From Mycobacteriales bacterium (GTDB lineage Bacteria > Actinomycetota > Actinomycetes > Mycobacteriales > QHCE01), in the NCBI GenBank assembly GCA_013362805.1, contig JABFVL010000042.1:1-55998 (forward strand): a stretch of 55,998 nt of DNA. Direction: 5' to 3'. The notes beneath the pieces were generated by a model. The model saw only the letters and a program-made list of their open reading frames with translations. It searched no databases and had not been told where the DNA came from. This document shows positions 1 through 8,327 of this stretch, in pieces; positions within the stretch are counted from its first letter, which is position 1, and each line of letters starts with the position of its first letter. The position numbers and the translations under genes are program-made.

Positions 1-708
1 CCCGTTTCGCATCAGAGCAGTCAAAGCAATGGTTATGAAGGAAGCCGCGAAGACTACTGATCCCGCTATCGCTCGAACGCAATCAACAATCTCTATCTGT
101 ATCGGATTCGGAGGACAAACACGGGCGCGAGCAGGTTCGGGCTGGAAAAATTTCCACACTCTTTCAGCGCGGTTGCCGTCGGATTGGCAGTCCTTCGCTT
201 GTTGTACGGCTCGTTCCCATGCCTGATCCAGAATCGAACCCTCAAGGAAGGCCTCTAGATGCTGATAGATCAACTCGGCTTGTGTATCTCCGAGCTCATT
301 CATCCGCTTATTGAAAATTTCAGCATCTGTGGCGGAATCTACGAAGAAATTCGGCAGATCTCCGATCAACCTTATAGCGGCAACCCACTCGTTGTCCGGC
401 CAGCTGGCGGCCGTAAACACTATTTTTTGGAGCCTGTCGAAATCTTCCCGAGGTAATTCCTGCAAGGTTCGACCATTGAGCAGTGCTAGCAGCAAGTAAA
501 AGTGAGTTTTGGGAGTGGCATGGCCACGATCCACGGCCTCCCGAATGAGTTCCCGCGCCTTTTCCGGCATACCTCCCTTGAGATGAAGAATGCCCATGTC
601 GAATCTCGCTTCAGGACTAGCGTCGGAAGCCAGATTGTAAATATTCTGCGCCTGCTGATCGATTTTGACATAGTTGCCAGAGTTGTTGAATTCGCCAGAA
701 GTAGTCAT
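1..708 (-). CDS. Repeat protein with C-terminal membrane segment, partial (third gene of left-edge module)
   Basis: This reading frame is open from an ATG at 708 to the window edge, giving 236 residues with no stop, so the 3' end is missing. I do not recognise a named family. Residues 7-26 carry the motif FNN.GN.V.I.QQA.N...L, which recurs in the protein encoded just upstream. Residues 30-80 look like a TPR/Sel1-type helical repeat (PEARFDMG..., then KARELIREAVDRG). From about residue 205 a hydrophobic stretch (AGSVVFAASFITIALTAL) looks like a membrane helix. The start codon overlaps the previous stop as TAATG, so translation is probably coupled. Base composition looks more AT-rich than the housekeeping genes. 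Inference: a partner or membrane-acting component of the neighbouring nucleosidase. The reading frame is well supported; its function is not. Confidence 0.75.
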   Translation of the reverse strand, partial: MTTSGEFNNSGNYVKIDQQAQNIYNLASDASPEARFDMGILHLKGGMPEKARELIREAVDRGHATPKTHFYLLLALLNGRTLQELPREDFDRLQKIVFTAASWPDNEWVAAIRLIGDLPNFFVDSATDAEIFNKRMNELGDTQAELIYQHLEAFLEGSILDQAWERAVQQAKDCQSDGNRAERVWKFFQPEPARARVCPPNPIQIEIVDCVRAIAGSVVFAASFITIALTALMRNG

Positions 709-1880
709 TACAGCCCTCGCACAGCTTCGATAACTGGTAGGACCCTTCCCGCGACCTCAGCAACGTCCATGGTCAATCCGTACAGCTTCTTAAGGGCTGC
801 GAGTGCCTTGTTCTTCGCAAACTCATCACGTGCTGGCAACACATCATTTACCACGTTCAGCTCGTGCTGAGCTTCAAGAAATATTCCGTTTCCAAGCCTT
901 TGTTCCGCATTCAATCTGTCTAGTAGCTGCTTCAGCTCTGTAAGCTGCATAGTCAAATCAGCCGTATCCTGTTCGCCGGTGCGCCCAAAAGATACATTGT
1001 TGCGGCTCAACTCGTGCACATTCGCGGCTTGAATGCCAATGTGGACCCCACCATTGCCGCCGTTATTGTTGAATATCGCATTCATTCCCGCGCCTCGGTA
1101 ATCTCTCGCAATGCCGGATTCGTCATCGTTGAACTCACGGAATAACTCTTCGATAAGCACCGCCGCGAAGGTCGCAGCGTTGGCTGCTGCGCGCGGTTGC
1201 CAGTTCTCGCGATCTGTTGAATGCTTCGTTCCATCAGCCCGATCGCTGATTCCTCTTACAACAATCACCGGAAGAGACCGATTGAGATGCCCGGCTTGCG
1301 CGATACCCGCAGCTTCCATCTCGATTGCCAATGCGTCGTTATAGCTATTTTTGATCCATCGCGCCTGGTCCGAGATCGCCGAGTCCAGAACTATTTCGCC
1401 CGCGGCGATTGGCCCGAAAAAAACTTTCGGAGTTGAGGCACCCTCTGAAAGCTGATGAACCCAGCCACCTGTTCGATCTACGTGCCGAGCAATTTGATCC
1501 GCTGCATGCGAAACTTCCCAAACTCGGGGACGGGCTTTAAGTCCATCGTCCTGACTCGTCCCTCCGTGGAAGGCGTATACGTGGGTGGCAACGACGACGT
1601 CACCTAGACGGATACGCGCCCGCAAAGCGCCAGCGACGCCGACGAAAAGCATCACCAAAGGATTGAATTCCGCCTTTGCGCGCTCGGCGAGCACCGCGGC
1701 GGGTTGATTGCCCTTCCCCGTTAGGCCTAAAACTACTTGGCAATTTTTGCCAGCGAGATAACCAATTTCGAACCGAGTGCCTTCGCGATGCGTGTGCACT
1801 CGCAAATTTGTTAACTTTTCTCTTACGGCTTGATACTCAAGATTCAATGCGGTCAGGACTACGACAGGACGATCGTTCAT
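708..1880 (-). CDS. Nucleoside phosphorylase/nucleosidase-fold protein with C-terminal extension
   Basis: The 390-residue protein has an N-terminal PNP/UDP (MTA/SAH nucleosidase-like) domain at about 5-250. Visible active-site hallmarks are IEMEAAG (E187-E189) and VRGISDRAD (D213), so it should cleave or phosphorolyse an N-glycosidic bond of a nucleoside or nucleotide. It is much longer than housekeeping MTA nucleosidases (roughly 230 residues). The extra part has a Gly/Asn-rich motif at 270-291 (FNNN.G...VHIGIQAANVHEL) and a helical C-terminus at 305-390. It overlaps the upstream NUDIX gene (ATGA, 4 bp) and the downstream gene (TAATG), so the three genes form one unit. From known families: PNP-fold effectors in bacterial immune systems can degrade ATP. 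Whether this one does is inference. Alternative: a metabolic nucleosidase. No signal peptide is visible. Confidence 0.85.
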   Translation of the reverse strand: MNDRPVVVLTALNLEYQAVREKLTNLRVHTHREGTRFEIGYLAGKNCQVVLGLTGKGNQPAAVLAERAKAEFNPLVMLFVGVAGALRARIRLGDVVVATHVYAFHGGTSQDDGLKARPRVWEVSHAADQIARHVDRTGGWVHQLSEGASTPKVFFGPIAAGEIVLDSAISDQARWIKNSYNDALAIEMEAAGIAQAGHLNRSLPVIVVRGISDRADGTKHSTDRENWQPRAAANAATFAAVLIEELFREFNDDESGIARDYRGAGMNAIFNNNGGNGGVHIGIQAANVHELSRNNVSFGRTGEQDTADLTMQLTELKQLLDRLNAEQRLGNGIFLEAQHELNVVNDVLPARDEFAKNKALAALKKLYGLTMDVAEVAGRVLPVIEAVRGL

Positions 1881-2611
1881 CGTTCCTCGCCTTCTGCGAA
1901 CCTTGGAGGGCGCACCATTGGGGGGTAAAGCACTTGCTCAGTTCCTGGCCGAAAAAGCCGCGCGGGTCGGCCGTTCTCTGTCTGTTTCGTGGCTCCCACT
2001 TCCACGATGAAGTCGTTAACGCTTTTTACTTTTCGGTAGAAGTTACGAGGGTCCAGCTGAACTCCCCATACCGCTTCATAAACCCTTTGAAGTTCGGAAA
2101 TTGTGAAAGTCTCTTCACAGAATGCAGTGGCGAGCGAGGAATACTCGAGCTTCGCTCGAGCTCGCTCCAGCCCGTCAGTGATGATCTGTTGATGGTCAAA
2201 TGCGAGCTCGATCTCGCCTCGGAGTAAGCGATCAATAGGCAGCCAAATGGCGTTCGCCGCATCAGTTCCAGCAGCTGGCTCCGGCAGTCGAGGCACGATT
2301 GCCAGATGGGCCACTGACACCACACGCCCACGCGTGTCCCGCCCTGGAGCGCCGTAAACACCAAACTGTTCCAAGTGGAAATTAGGCTCAAGGCCAGTTT
2401 CTTCCGAAAGCTCACGACGGGCGGCGACGAAAATATCCTCTTCACGGTGCTGCAGGAATCCACCTGGCAATGCGAACATCCCCTTATACGGCGAATTGCC
2501 ACGTTCAATCATCAAAACGTGCAGTTTTGCTTCGCGGAGAGTCAGAATGACCAGGTCAACGGTGAGCAAGACGCTCGGACGCTCTCTGAAACGATCTTCG
2601 ATCATGAACAT
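1877..2611 (-). CDS. NUDIX–winged-helix regulator, NrtR-like
   Basis: The 244-residue protein has a NUDIX domain at about 12-150 and a winged-helix segment at about 160-230. The Nudix box runs from G50/G51 to L74 with RELSEETGL intact; one extra residue separates the glycines from the first acidic position. The part around 166-197 (FTISELQRVYEAVWG ... NFYRKVKS) matches the DNA-binding half of NrtR proteins, which sense ADP-ribose or related nucleotides and repress NAD-linked genes. I take the first ATG at 2611; a second ATG at 2605 is possible, and neither has a clear SD. A perfect 21-bp palindrome lies 9 bp upstream of the start, which fits autoregulation. It is first in a three-gene overlapping unit. 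It could bind DNA only, or hydrolyse a nucleotide, or both. Confidence 0.85.
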   Translation of the reverse strand: MFMIEDRFRERPSVLLTVDLVILTLREAKLHVLMIERGNSPYKGMFALPGGFLQHREEDIFVAARRELSEETGLEPNFHLEQFGVYGAPGRDTRGRVVSVAHLAIVPRLPEPAAGTDAANAIWLPIDRLLRGEIELAFDHQQIITDGLERARAKLEYSSLATAFCEETFTISELQRVYEAVWGVQLDPRNFYRKVKSVNDFIVEVGATKQTENGRPARLFRPGTEQVLYPPMVRPPRFAEGEER

Positions 2612-2620
2612 TAGGCTAGC

Positions 2621-2641
2621 TTATTGTCAGTTTGACAATAA
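2621..2641. promoter_or_regulatory. Perfect 21-bp palindrome, putative operator of the NUDIX regulator
   Basis: TTATTGTCA at 2621-2629 and its exact complement TGACAATAA at 2633-2641 are separated by GTT. An outer TTAGGC/GCCTAA pair also exists, but the left copy is displaced by four bases (TAGC). The site ends 9 bp from the start codon of the NUDIX–winged-helix gene. Position and symmetry fit a dimeric repressor binding its own promoter. That the neighbouring protein binds it is inference. Confidence 0.7.
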
Positions 2642-2649
2642 GCCTAATT

Positions 2650-2667
2650 GGAATGTTGGCACATTCC
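2650..2667. promoter_or_regulatory. Second inverted repeat upstream of the NUDIX gene
   Basis: GGAATGT (2650-2656) and ACATTCC (2661-2667) form an exact 7-bp inverted repeat around TGGC, 8 bp beyond the first palindrome. Its half-sites differ from the first site, so it may be a site for a second factor or part of the promoter. It could also be chance. Confidence 0.35.
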
Positions 2668-2920
2668 GGCCAACGAGAAGGTGTAAGAGGTTTGTTTGCT
2701 CGCCAGACCAGGTCGGCCTTCTTGATGCACCGAGACAGTGATAGCCAGTCGCATATAGGGCATCACAAAAGAATGAGAGGCAGGACGCGAAATTTCCGTC
2801 GAAACGAGAAACAAGCCCTGCTATGACCATCACGAGTGCAGCCATTGCAAAGGCTTGCATCCACTTAAATACGCGAATGACTCATCTGTGTATTCACAAA
2901 CAAGGATCAGTGATCGCTTG
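2668..2920. other. Intergenic DNA between the left-edge module and tRNA-Leu
   Basis: Together with the two palindromes this makes a 309-bp gap (2612-2920). A 77-codon minus-strand frame crosses it with a hydrophobic start, but it has no SD and runs into the palindromes, so I do not call it. No integrase remnant or clear direct repeat of the tRNA 3' end is visible here. Confidence 0.5.
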
Positions 2921-3004
2921 TGCCCAGGACGGGACTCGAACCCGCACGCCCGGCAAGGGCAACCGTTTTTAAGACGGTTGTGTCTGCCATTCCACCACCC
3001 AGGC
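2921..3004 (-). tRNA. tRNA-Leu (anticodon UAA)
   Basis: The reverse strand folds as an 84-nt class II tRNA. The acceptor stem GCCTGGG/CCTGGGC includes two G·U pairs. The anticodon stem ACCGT/ACGGT encloses the loop CTTAAAA, giving anticodon TAA. A variable arm and the T-arm GCGGG-TTCGAGT-CCCGT follow. The discriminator base is A and no CCA is encoded. The 3' end faces the NUDIX/nucleosidase module, the usual orientation for islands inserted at tRNA genes. Confidence 0.95.
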
Positions 3005-3201
3005 ATTTGCTTTTACACGCCACAATGGGCGGGTAGTGACTTTCACCGTACGCAAGCGCGTTAGCTGTCGAAATATCTGGGCGCGTGCGCTGAACTCCCG
3101 CCTGAGAAATACGCACGATGGGACAGCCCGACCCTCCCCCGAACGGTTGATGACAACGCGCCCCTTCACCCGCCAAACGTGGTATCGGAAGAGACTTTCC
3201 C

Positions 3202-3933
3202 TCAACCGCCTCGATGCGTCTTCGCAGTGGCAAAGACCTCATCTAGCATCGGCTCTGTCAGTTTGCCCGTAAAAGTGTTCTGCTGGCTCACGTGGTAACA
3301 ACCGATGACAGTAATGGAATCGCGCCCCTGCGTTGATGGCACATGAACTACCACACCATGGCCAAATTTGGCTCTTGGCTTTGGCACCGCAAAACCCAGG
3401 GCGGATAGCGCGGGCCACACAGTTCCCCAGCCAAAGGCGCCCAGAACCACCACCACCCGGGCGCTCTTCAACAACGACAGCTCCGCGTGCAGCCACGACG
3501 CACACGTATCCCGCTCAAGTGGGGTGGGCTTGTTCTCCGGCGGGGCGCAGCGGACCGAGGCGAGCACCCTAGTGTCGAACAAGGTCAGACCATCATCGAT
3601 GGACACGCTGGTGGGTTGATTCGCCAAACCCGCCCGGAAGAGTGCGGCGAACAACCAATCGCCGCTACGGTCCCCGGTGAAAACCCGACCAGTTCTGTTT
3701 CCGCCATGAGCGGCTGGTGCCAAACCGAGCACCACGATGCGCGCGTCAGGCGGGCCGAACCCTGGAACCGGCCTACCCCAATAGTCCTGATCGGCGAAGG
3801 CCGCTCGTTTCGTGCGAGCGATTTCCTCCCGCCACTGCACCAACCTGGGACAGGCACGACAATGAGTGATCGCGTCATCAAGTTCATTGAGCGTGCGGCA
3901 CGCCGGCGCGCACTGGGCGGGAGTTCCTAGCAT
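3202..3933 (-). CDS. Family 5 uracil-DNA glycosylase (UdgB)
   Basis: The 243-residue protein removes uracil, and in this family also hypoxanthine or ethenocytosine, from DNA at the start of base-excision repair. The sequence shows the family pattern. An N-terminal Cys-containing segment (CRACPRLV, with further Cys residues such as C121 typical of Fe-S-binding UDGs) leads to GLAPAAHGGNRTGRVFTG, the active-site loop, then VVVLGAFGW. The C-terminal motif GCYHVSQQNTFTG is characteristic of families 4/5. The start codon overlaps the stop of the upstream DUF501–Ppx gene by one base (TGATG), so the pair is probably translationally coupled. Length is normal for the family. A 197-bp gap with no recognisable gene separates it from tRNA-Leu. 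Confidence 0.9.
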   Translation of the reverse strand: MLGTPAQCAPACRTLNELDDAITHCRACPRLVQWREEIARTKRAAFADQDYWGRPVPGFGPPDARIVVLGLAPAAHGGNRTGRVFTGDRSGDWLFAALFRAGLANQPTSVSIDDGLTLFDTRVLASVRCAPPENKPTPLERDTCASWLHAELSLLKSARVVVVLGAFGWGTVWPALSALGFAVPKPRAKFGHGVVVHVPSTQGRDSITVIGCYHVSQQNTFTGKLTEPMLDEVFATAKTHRGG

Positions 3934-5351
3934 CAGCGCCGCAAGGACGCGACAATACCGTCCAAGATGTCGTGTTCGCTGGCCCGGATGGTTTTCACCT
4001 GGTACGCCCGCATCACTTCACGCAAAATGACGGCACCCGCGACGATGACATCAGCTCGCCCAGCGGGCAAAATCTCCGGACGCACCCGCTCAGCGGTGGA
4101 GACCGCACTCAGCTCAGACAACAAGACTTCCACCTGAGCCAAGTCCAACAGCGAACCGTGAACCCGCGCGGACTCGTACCGTGACAGGCCCTGGCTCAAT
4201 GCCGTCAACGTTGTTACCGTGCCAGCCACGCCGATCAGCGTGCCCCCATCGGACAATGTAGCCGCCGGAACCACATCCAATACCCGACGCAGTTCAGCAC
4301 GAACGGCCACCGCCAACTCTTCCAGTTCCTCAAAACTCGGCGGATCGGACCGCAGGAACCGCTCGGTCAACCGCACACAACCAATGTCCACTGAGATCGC
4401 GGCGCCCGGACCCCCGATGATCTCGGTAGACCCGCCACCAATATCCACCACCACGTGGGGGGGCTCGGCACCAACAAGACCCGACGTGGCTCCCGCAAAA
4501 GTGAGCTGTGCTTCTTGCGCTCCCGTAATCACCTCAGGCGCGACACCCAACACCTCGTGCACCATGGTGGCGAACTCGTCGGCATTGGCGGCATCACGAG
4601 TCGCGCTCGTGGCGACCATGCGCACATTTTTCACGCCATACTCGGCCAGTACGGCGGCGTAGTCTTCCAACACGAGCCGAGTGCGTTCCAACGCGGCGGG
4701 CGCGAGCCGCCCGGAGGCGTCCACGCCCTCACCCAAGCGCACAATTTCCGCACGACGCACCAGCGTTTTAGCGCCCTGGGCAATCAGCAAACGCACGGTA
4801 TTGGTGCCGCAGTCAATCGCGGCCAACGGGGCGGCACATGGATGCGTTTCCCACCAGCGCGGCAACAGCGCCAGCGCCTCATCACCAATAGGGTTCACGC
4901 CCTGGCCCGCTGCGAGCGCATGCCCCACCAAGGCGTGCAAACACTTCACCCGCTCGGGCATTCCACCAGCGGAAACACCGTCGATTTCGGGAACAGAGCC
5001 GAGCTCTTGCCGCTGCCGCAGATAGTCTTCGTGCGCCTGGCGATAATGCACTGCGAGCTCCGGGTCCGCCCCGAGCCGTTCCGACATCTCCTTCATGACG
5101 CCGCCGGCTTCCAAGGTGCCAATTTCACTGGCTGCTCGGGGGCAGGTCAGGTAATAGGTGGTGGGAAATGGCGTGCCATCGGGCAGCCTGGGCTCGGTGC
5201 GCACAACGTCTGGGGCGCCACACGGGCAATGATGAGCTACTGTCCTCACTCCGCGCGGCGGGCGGCCAAGCTGCTCGGCGATGATCGCCAGATCGGTCTC
5301 GCTGGGCTCGAGAGCCGCGGGGGCTGGAAGTTCATTCCACTGGGGACACAT
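3933..5351 (-). CDS. ppx: DUF501–exopolyphosphatase (Ppx/GppA) fusion protein
   Basis: One uninterrupted frame encodes 472 residues with two units that are usually separate adjacent genes in actinobacteria. Residues 1-170 are DUF501, with LGRPPRGVRTVAHHCPCG, FPTTYYLTCPRA and MPERVKCLHALVGHALAAG visible. From about residue 172 the sequence continues as Ppx/GppA: AAIDCGTNTVRLLIA (phosphate-1 motif), RLGEGVDASGRL, TSATRDAAN, then VVVDIGGGSTEIIGG (phosphate-2/adenosine motif). The Ppx half hydrolyses terminal phosphate of polyphosphate or pppGpp; the role of DUF501 is unknown. The fusion joint PCAAPLAAIDCG has no linker. It begins 9 bp after ftsB and ends in the UDG start. A sequencing deletion joining two genes would look the same, but the join is perfectly in frame. 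Confidence 0.9.
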   Translation of the reverse strand: MCPQWNELPAPAALEPSETDLAIIAEQLGRPPRGVRTVAHHCPCGAPDVVRTEPRLPDGTPFPTTYYLTCPRAASEIGTLEAGGVMKEMSERLGADPELAVHYRQAHEDYLRQRQELGSVPEIDGVSAGGMPERVKCLHALVGHALAAGQGVNPIGDEALALLPRWWETHPCAAPLAAIDCGTNTVRLLIAQGAKTLVRRAEIVRLGEGVDASGRLAPAALERTRLVLEDYAAVLAEYGVKNVRMVATSATRDAANADEFATMVHEVLGVAPEVITGAQEAQLTFAGATSGLVGAEPPHVVVDIGGGSTEIIGGPGAAISVDIGCVRLTERFLRSDPPSFEELEELAVAVRAELRRVLDVVPAATLSDGGTLIGVAGTVTTLTALSQGLSRYESARVHGSLLDLAQVEVLLSELSAVSTAERVRPEILPAGRADVIVAGAVILREVMRAYQVKTIRASEHDILDGIVASLRR

Positions 5352-5360
5352 GGGTTCCTG

Positions 5361-5966
5361 CTAACGGGCTGATTTGGGACGGTCCGCCGCCTGAGCTGTG
5401 GACCACAACTGGTCGTACCACGGCCCGCGATTACGGGTTTGACCACGTTTCTTTTCTTCCGGCTGGGCCGCGTTTGGATCCTCGATGATGACATAAGCCA
5501 CCTCGCCGGGCTCAACATACTGCAGCTGTTCCCGCGCTTGCGCTTTTTGATAGGCGGGGTCATTCCAGAGTTCTTTACGGCGTTTCAGCTCGGCTAGGCG
5601 ATTCTTTTGTGCCTGTTGTTCGTCTTCTAGGCGCGCTATTTCGTTTTGCTGCTCAAAGTAGGTGCGCAAGGGATACGCCAAGCTCAGCCCGAGCAGCGCC
5701 ACGACCAACGCCAATACCGCCGCCCGGCGGGTAAATCGACTGCGTCGGGCGGAGGCAGCGCGAGCGCCCATCCGATGTGTCAAGAACCGTCGGAGCGTGG
5801 GTCGAGCCCCAGCTTTACGCCGGGGTTTGACTGTCCTTTTAGTCGCTGCGTCGACGGAATCTGGATTCGTCGCGCGAACGCGACGCTCTGGGGCACCGCG
5901 TGAGGCACGGGGGCCACTGCCCGCGCGCCCCCGTGCCTGACCTTTGTTTCCCGACCCGGCTGCCAT
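5361..5966 (-). CDS. ftsB: Septum formation initiator, FtsB/DivIC-like
   Basis: The 201-residue protein is a single-pass cell-division protein. Residues 1-85 are a basic, disordered cytoplasmic tail rich in Arg/Ala/Gly. One membrane helix follows (AAVLALVVALLGLSLAYPL), then a coiled coil (YFEQQNEIARLEDEQQAQ), then the conserved end LWNDPAYQKAQAREQL...YVEPGEV with WNDPAY typical of actinobacterial DivIC/FtsB. It would act outside the membrane with FtsL and FtsQ at the septum. A longer frame extends 50 codons upstream into the enolase gene. I chose the ATG at 5966 because it lies 10 bp after the enolase stop and matches the family's usual start. The order eno–ftsB–DUF501/ppx is the standard actinobacterial arrangement. 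Confidence 0.9.
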   Translation of the reverse strand: MAAGSGNKGQARGRAGSGPRASRGAPERRVRATNPDSVDAATKRTVKPRRKAGARPTLRRFLTHRMGARAASARRSRFTRRAAVLALVVALLGLSLAYPLRTYFEQQNEIARLEDEQQAQKNRLAELKRRKELWNDPAYQKAQAREQLQYVEPGEVAYVIIEDPNAAQPEEKKRGQTRNRGPWYDQLWSTAQAADRPKSAR

Positions 5967-5976
5967 CGCGGCTAAT

Positions 5977-7287
<1,311 letters not shown>

Positions 7288-7352
7288 TTAGCCTACTGTG
7301 AGCAGCCTAGATGCGACTAGTTGTGGCGCAACGATGTATTGAGCGTCACCGG

Positions 7353-8327
7353 TTACACGGCCGTGAGTGACCGACTTCGACCTTTGTTGGTGATGCGGTC
7401 GATGACGTGATGCGCGGGCAGAATTGATTTCCGCTCCACATCGAGGTCATGAACACCATCAATGATGTTGACGAAATGTTCGAGTTGTCCGGCGAGTGGT
7501 TCGGCTGATGTCACCAATTCGGGGATCTCAATGATGGTTTGCTGCCGGTAGCTGCGATCTTGCTGGAAATTGGAGCTCACGTGCCGATAAATGGTGACAT
7601 CCCGGCGAATCAAATCTGCCTCTATGGTTCGGTCTAGTTCCGTGACTACCAGGCTGCGCACTTTGCGCTGCGAGATGCGGTTCGCCGAAACGCTGGCCAC
7701 CAATCCGGTATCAAATGTCATCACCGCATCGGCGATGTCTTCCTCACCGGCGAGTGACTTGGGATGAAAACGCCCTAGCCCTTCACTGACCTCTACTGGG
7801 CTCGCGCCAGCAAATCGCAGGCAGGTATCGACATCGTGAATAAGCAGGTCCCAACCCACTCCAGTTTGGATGCGGTTAGCGTAAGGCGAGTGGCGCACTG
7901 TCGCGATGTGCATAGGCTCATTGAGCAGGGCAGCGATGGTCCGCACCGCCGGATTGAACCGTTCCACGAAACCACACATGAACGGCGTGTGACGTTTCGC
8001 CGCGAGTCGCACCATCTCTTCAGCCTCGCTCATGCGGCCACTGACCGGTTTTTCAACCAATGTCGGAATGCCGTCTTCCAGCAGCGGGACGACGAGTTTG
8101 TGGTGAAATTCGGTGGGCGCGGCCACAACAGCGGCATCAATGCCGGGGAGGGTGTCGGCGTTCGGTTGCCAGGTGGCCTCGTACCGGGCGGCGAGCGCGC
8201 GTCCGGTTTCTTCGTTCGGGTCGATGACTACGGCCAGTTCGCAGCGCGACGAATTGGAGATCACTCGGGCGTGAAAAGAGCCCATCACGCCAGCGCCAAA
8301 TAGCGCGGTACGGAGCATTGCACTCAT
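7353..8327 (-). CDS. Gfo/Idh/MocA family oxidoreductase (WbpB/WlbA-like)
   Basis: The 324-residue protein has an N-terminal Rossmann fold with ALFGAGVMGSFHA for NAD(P) binding. The family's EKP motif (LVEKPVSG) and a substrate-site histidine in LLIHDVDTCL follow, then the C-terminal α/β domain. It probably oxidises C3 of a sugar nucleotide. The start codon overlaps the aminotransferase stop as ATGA, and an acetyltransferase of WbpD type lies across the divergent promoter. In Pseudomonas and Bordetella, WbpB/WlbA, WbpE and WbpD together convert UDP-GlcNAcA to a 2,3-diacetamido sugar. No UDP-GlcNAc 6-dehydrogenase (WbpA) is seen in the window, so the exact substrate is inference. Alternative: another sugar dehydrogenase of the same broad family. 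Confidence 0.85.
   Translation of the reverse strand: MSAMLRTALFGAGVMGSFHARVISNSSRCELAVVIDPNEETGRALAARYEATWQPNADTLPGIDAAVVAAPTEFHHKLVVPLLEDGIPTLVEKPVSGRMSEAEEMVRLAAKRHTPFMCGFVERFNPAVRTIAALLNEPMHIATVRHSPYANRIQTGVGWDLLIHDVDTCLRFAGASPVEVSEGLGRFHPKSLAGEEDIADAVMTFDTGLVASVSANRISQRKVRSLVVTELDRTIEADLIRRDVTIYRHVSSNFQQDRSYRQQTIIEIPELVTSAEPLAGQLEHFVNIIDGVHDLDVERKSILPAHHVIDRITNKGRSRSLTAV

Noticed and set aside
2627..2860. 77-codon minus-strand frame with a hydrophobic start upstream of the NUDIX gene
   Set aside because: No SD, non-ATG start, and it runs through both palindromes, so it is more likely promoter DNA.
4455..5372. 305-codon plus-strand frame opposite the DUF501–Ppx gene
   Set aside because: It is fully antisense to a gene with clear family motifs; its His/Arg/Gly-rich translation is typical of a mirror frame in GC-rich DNA.
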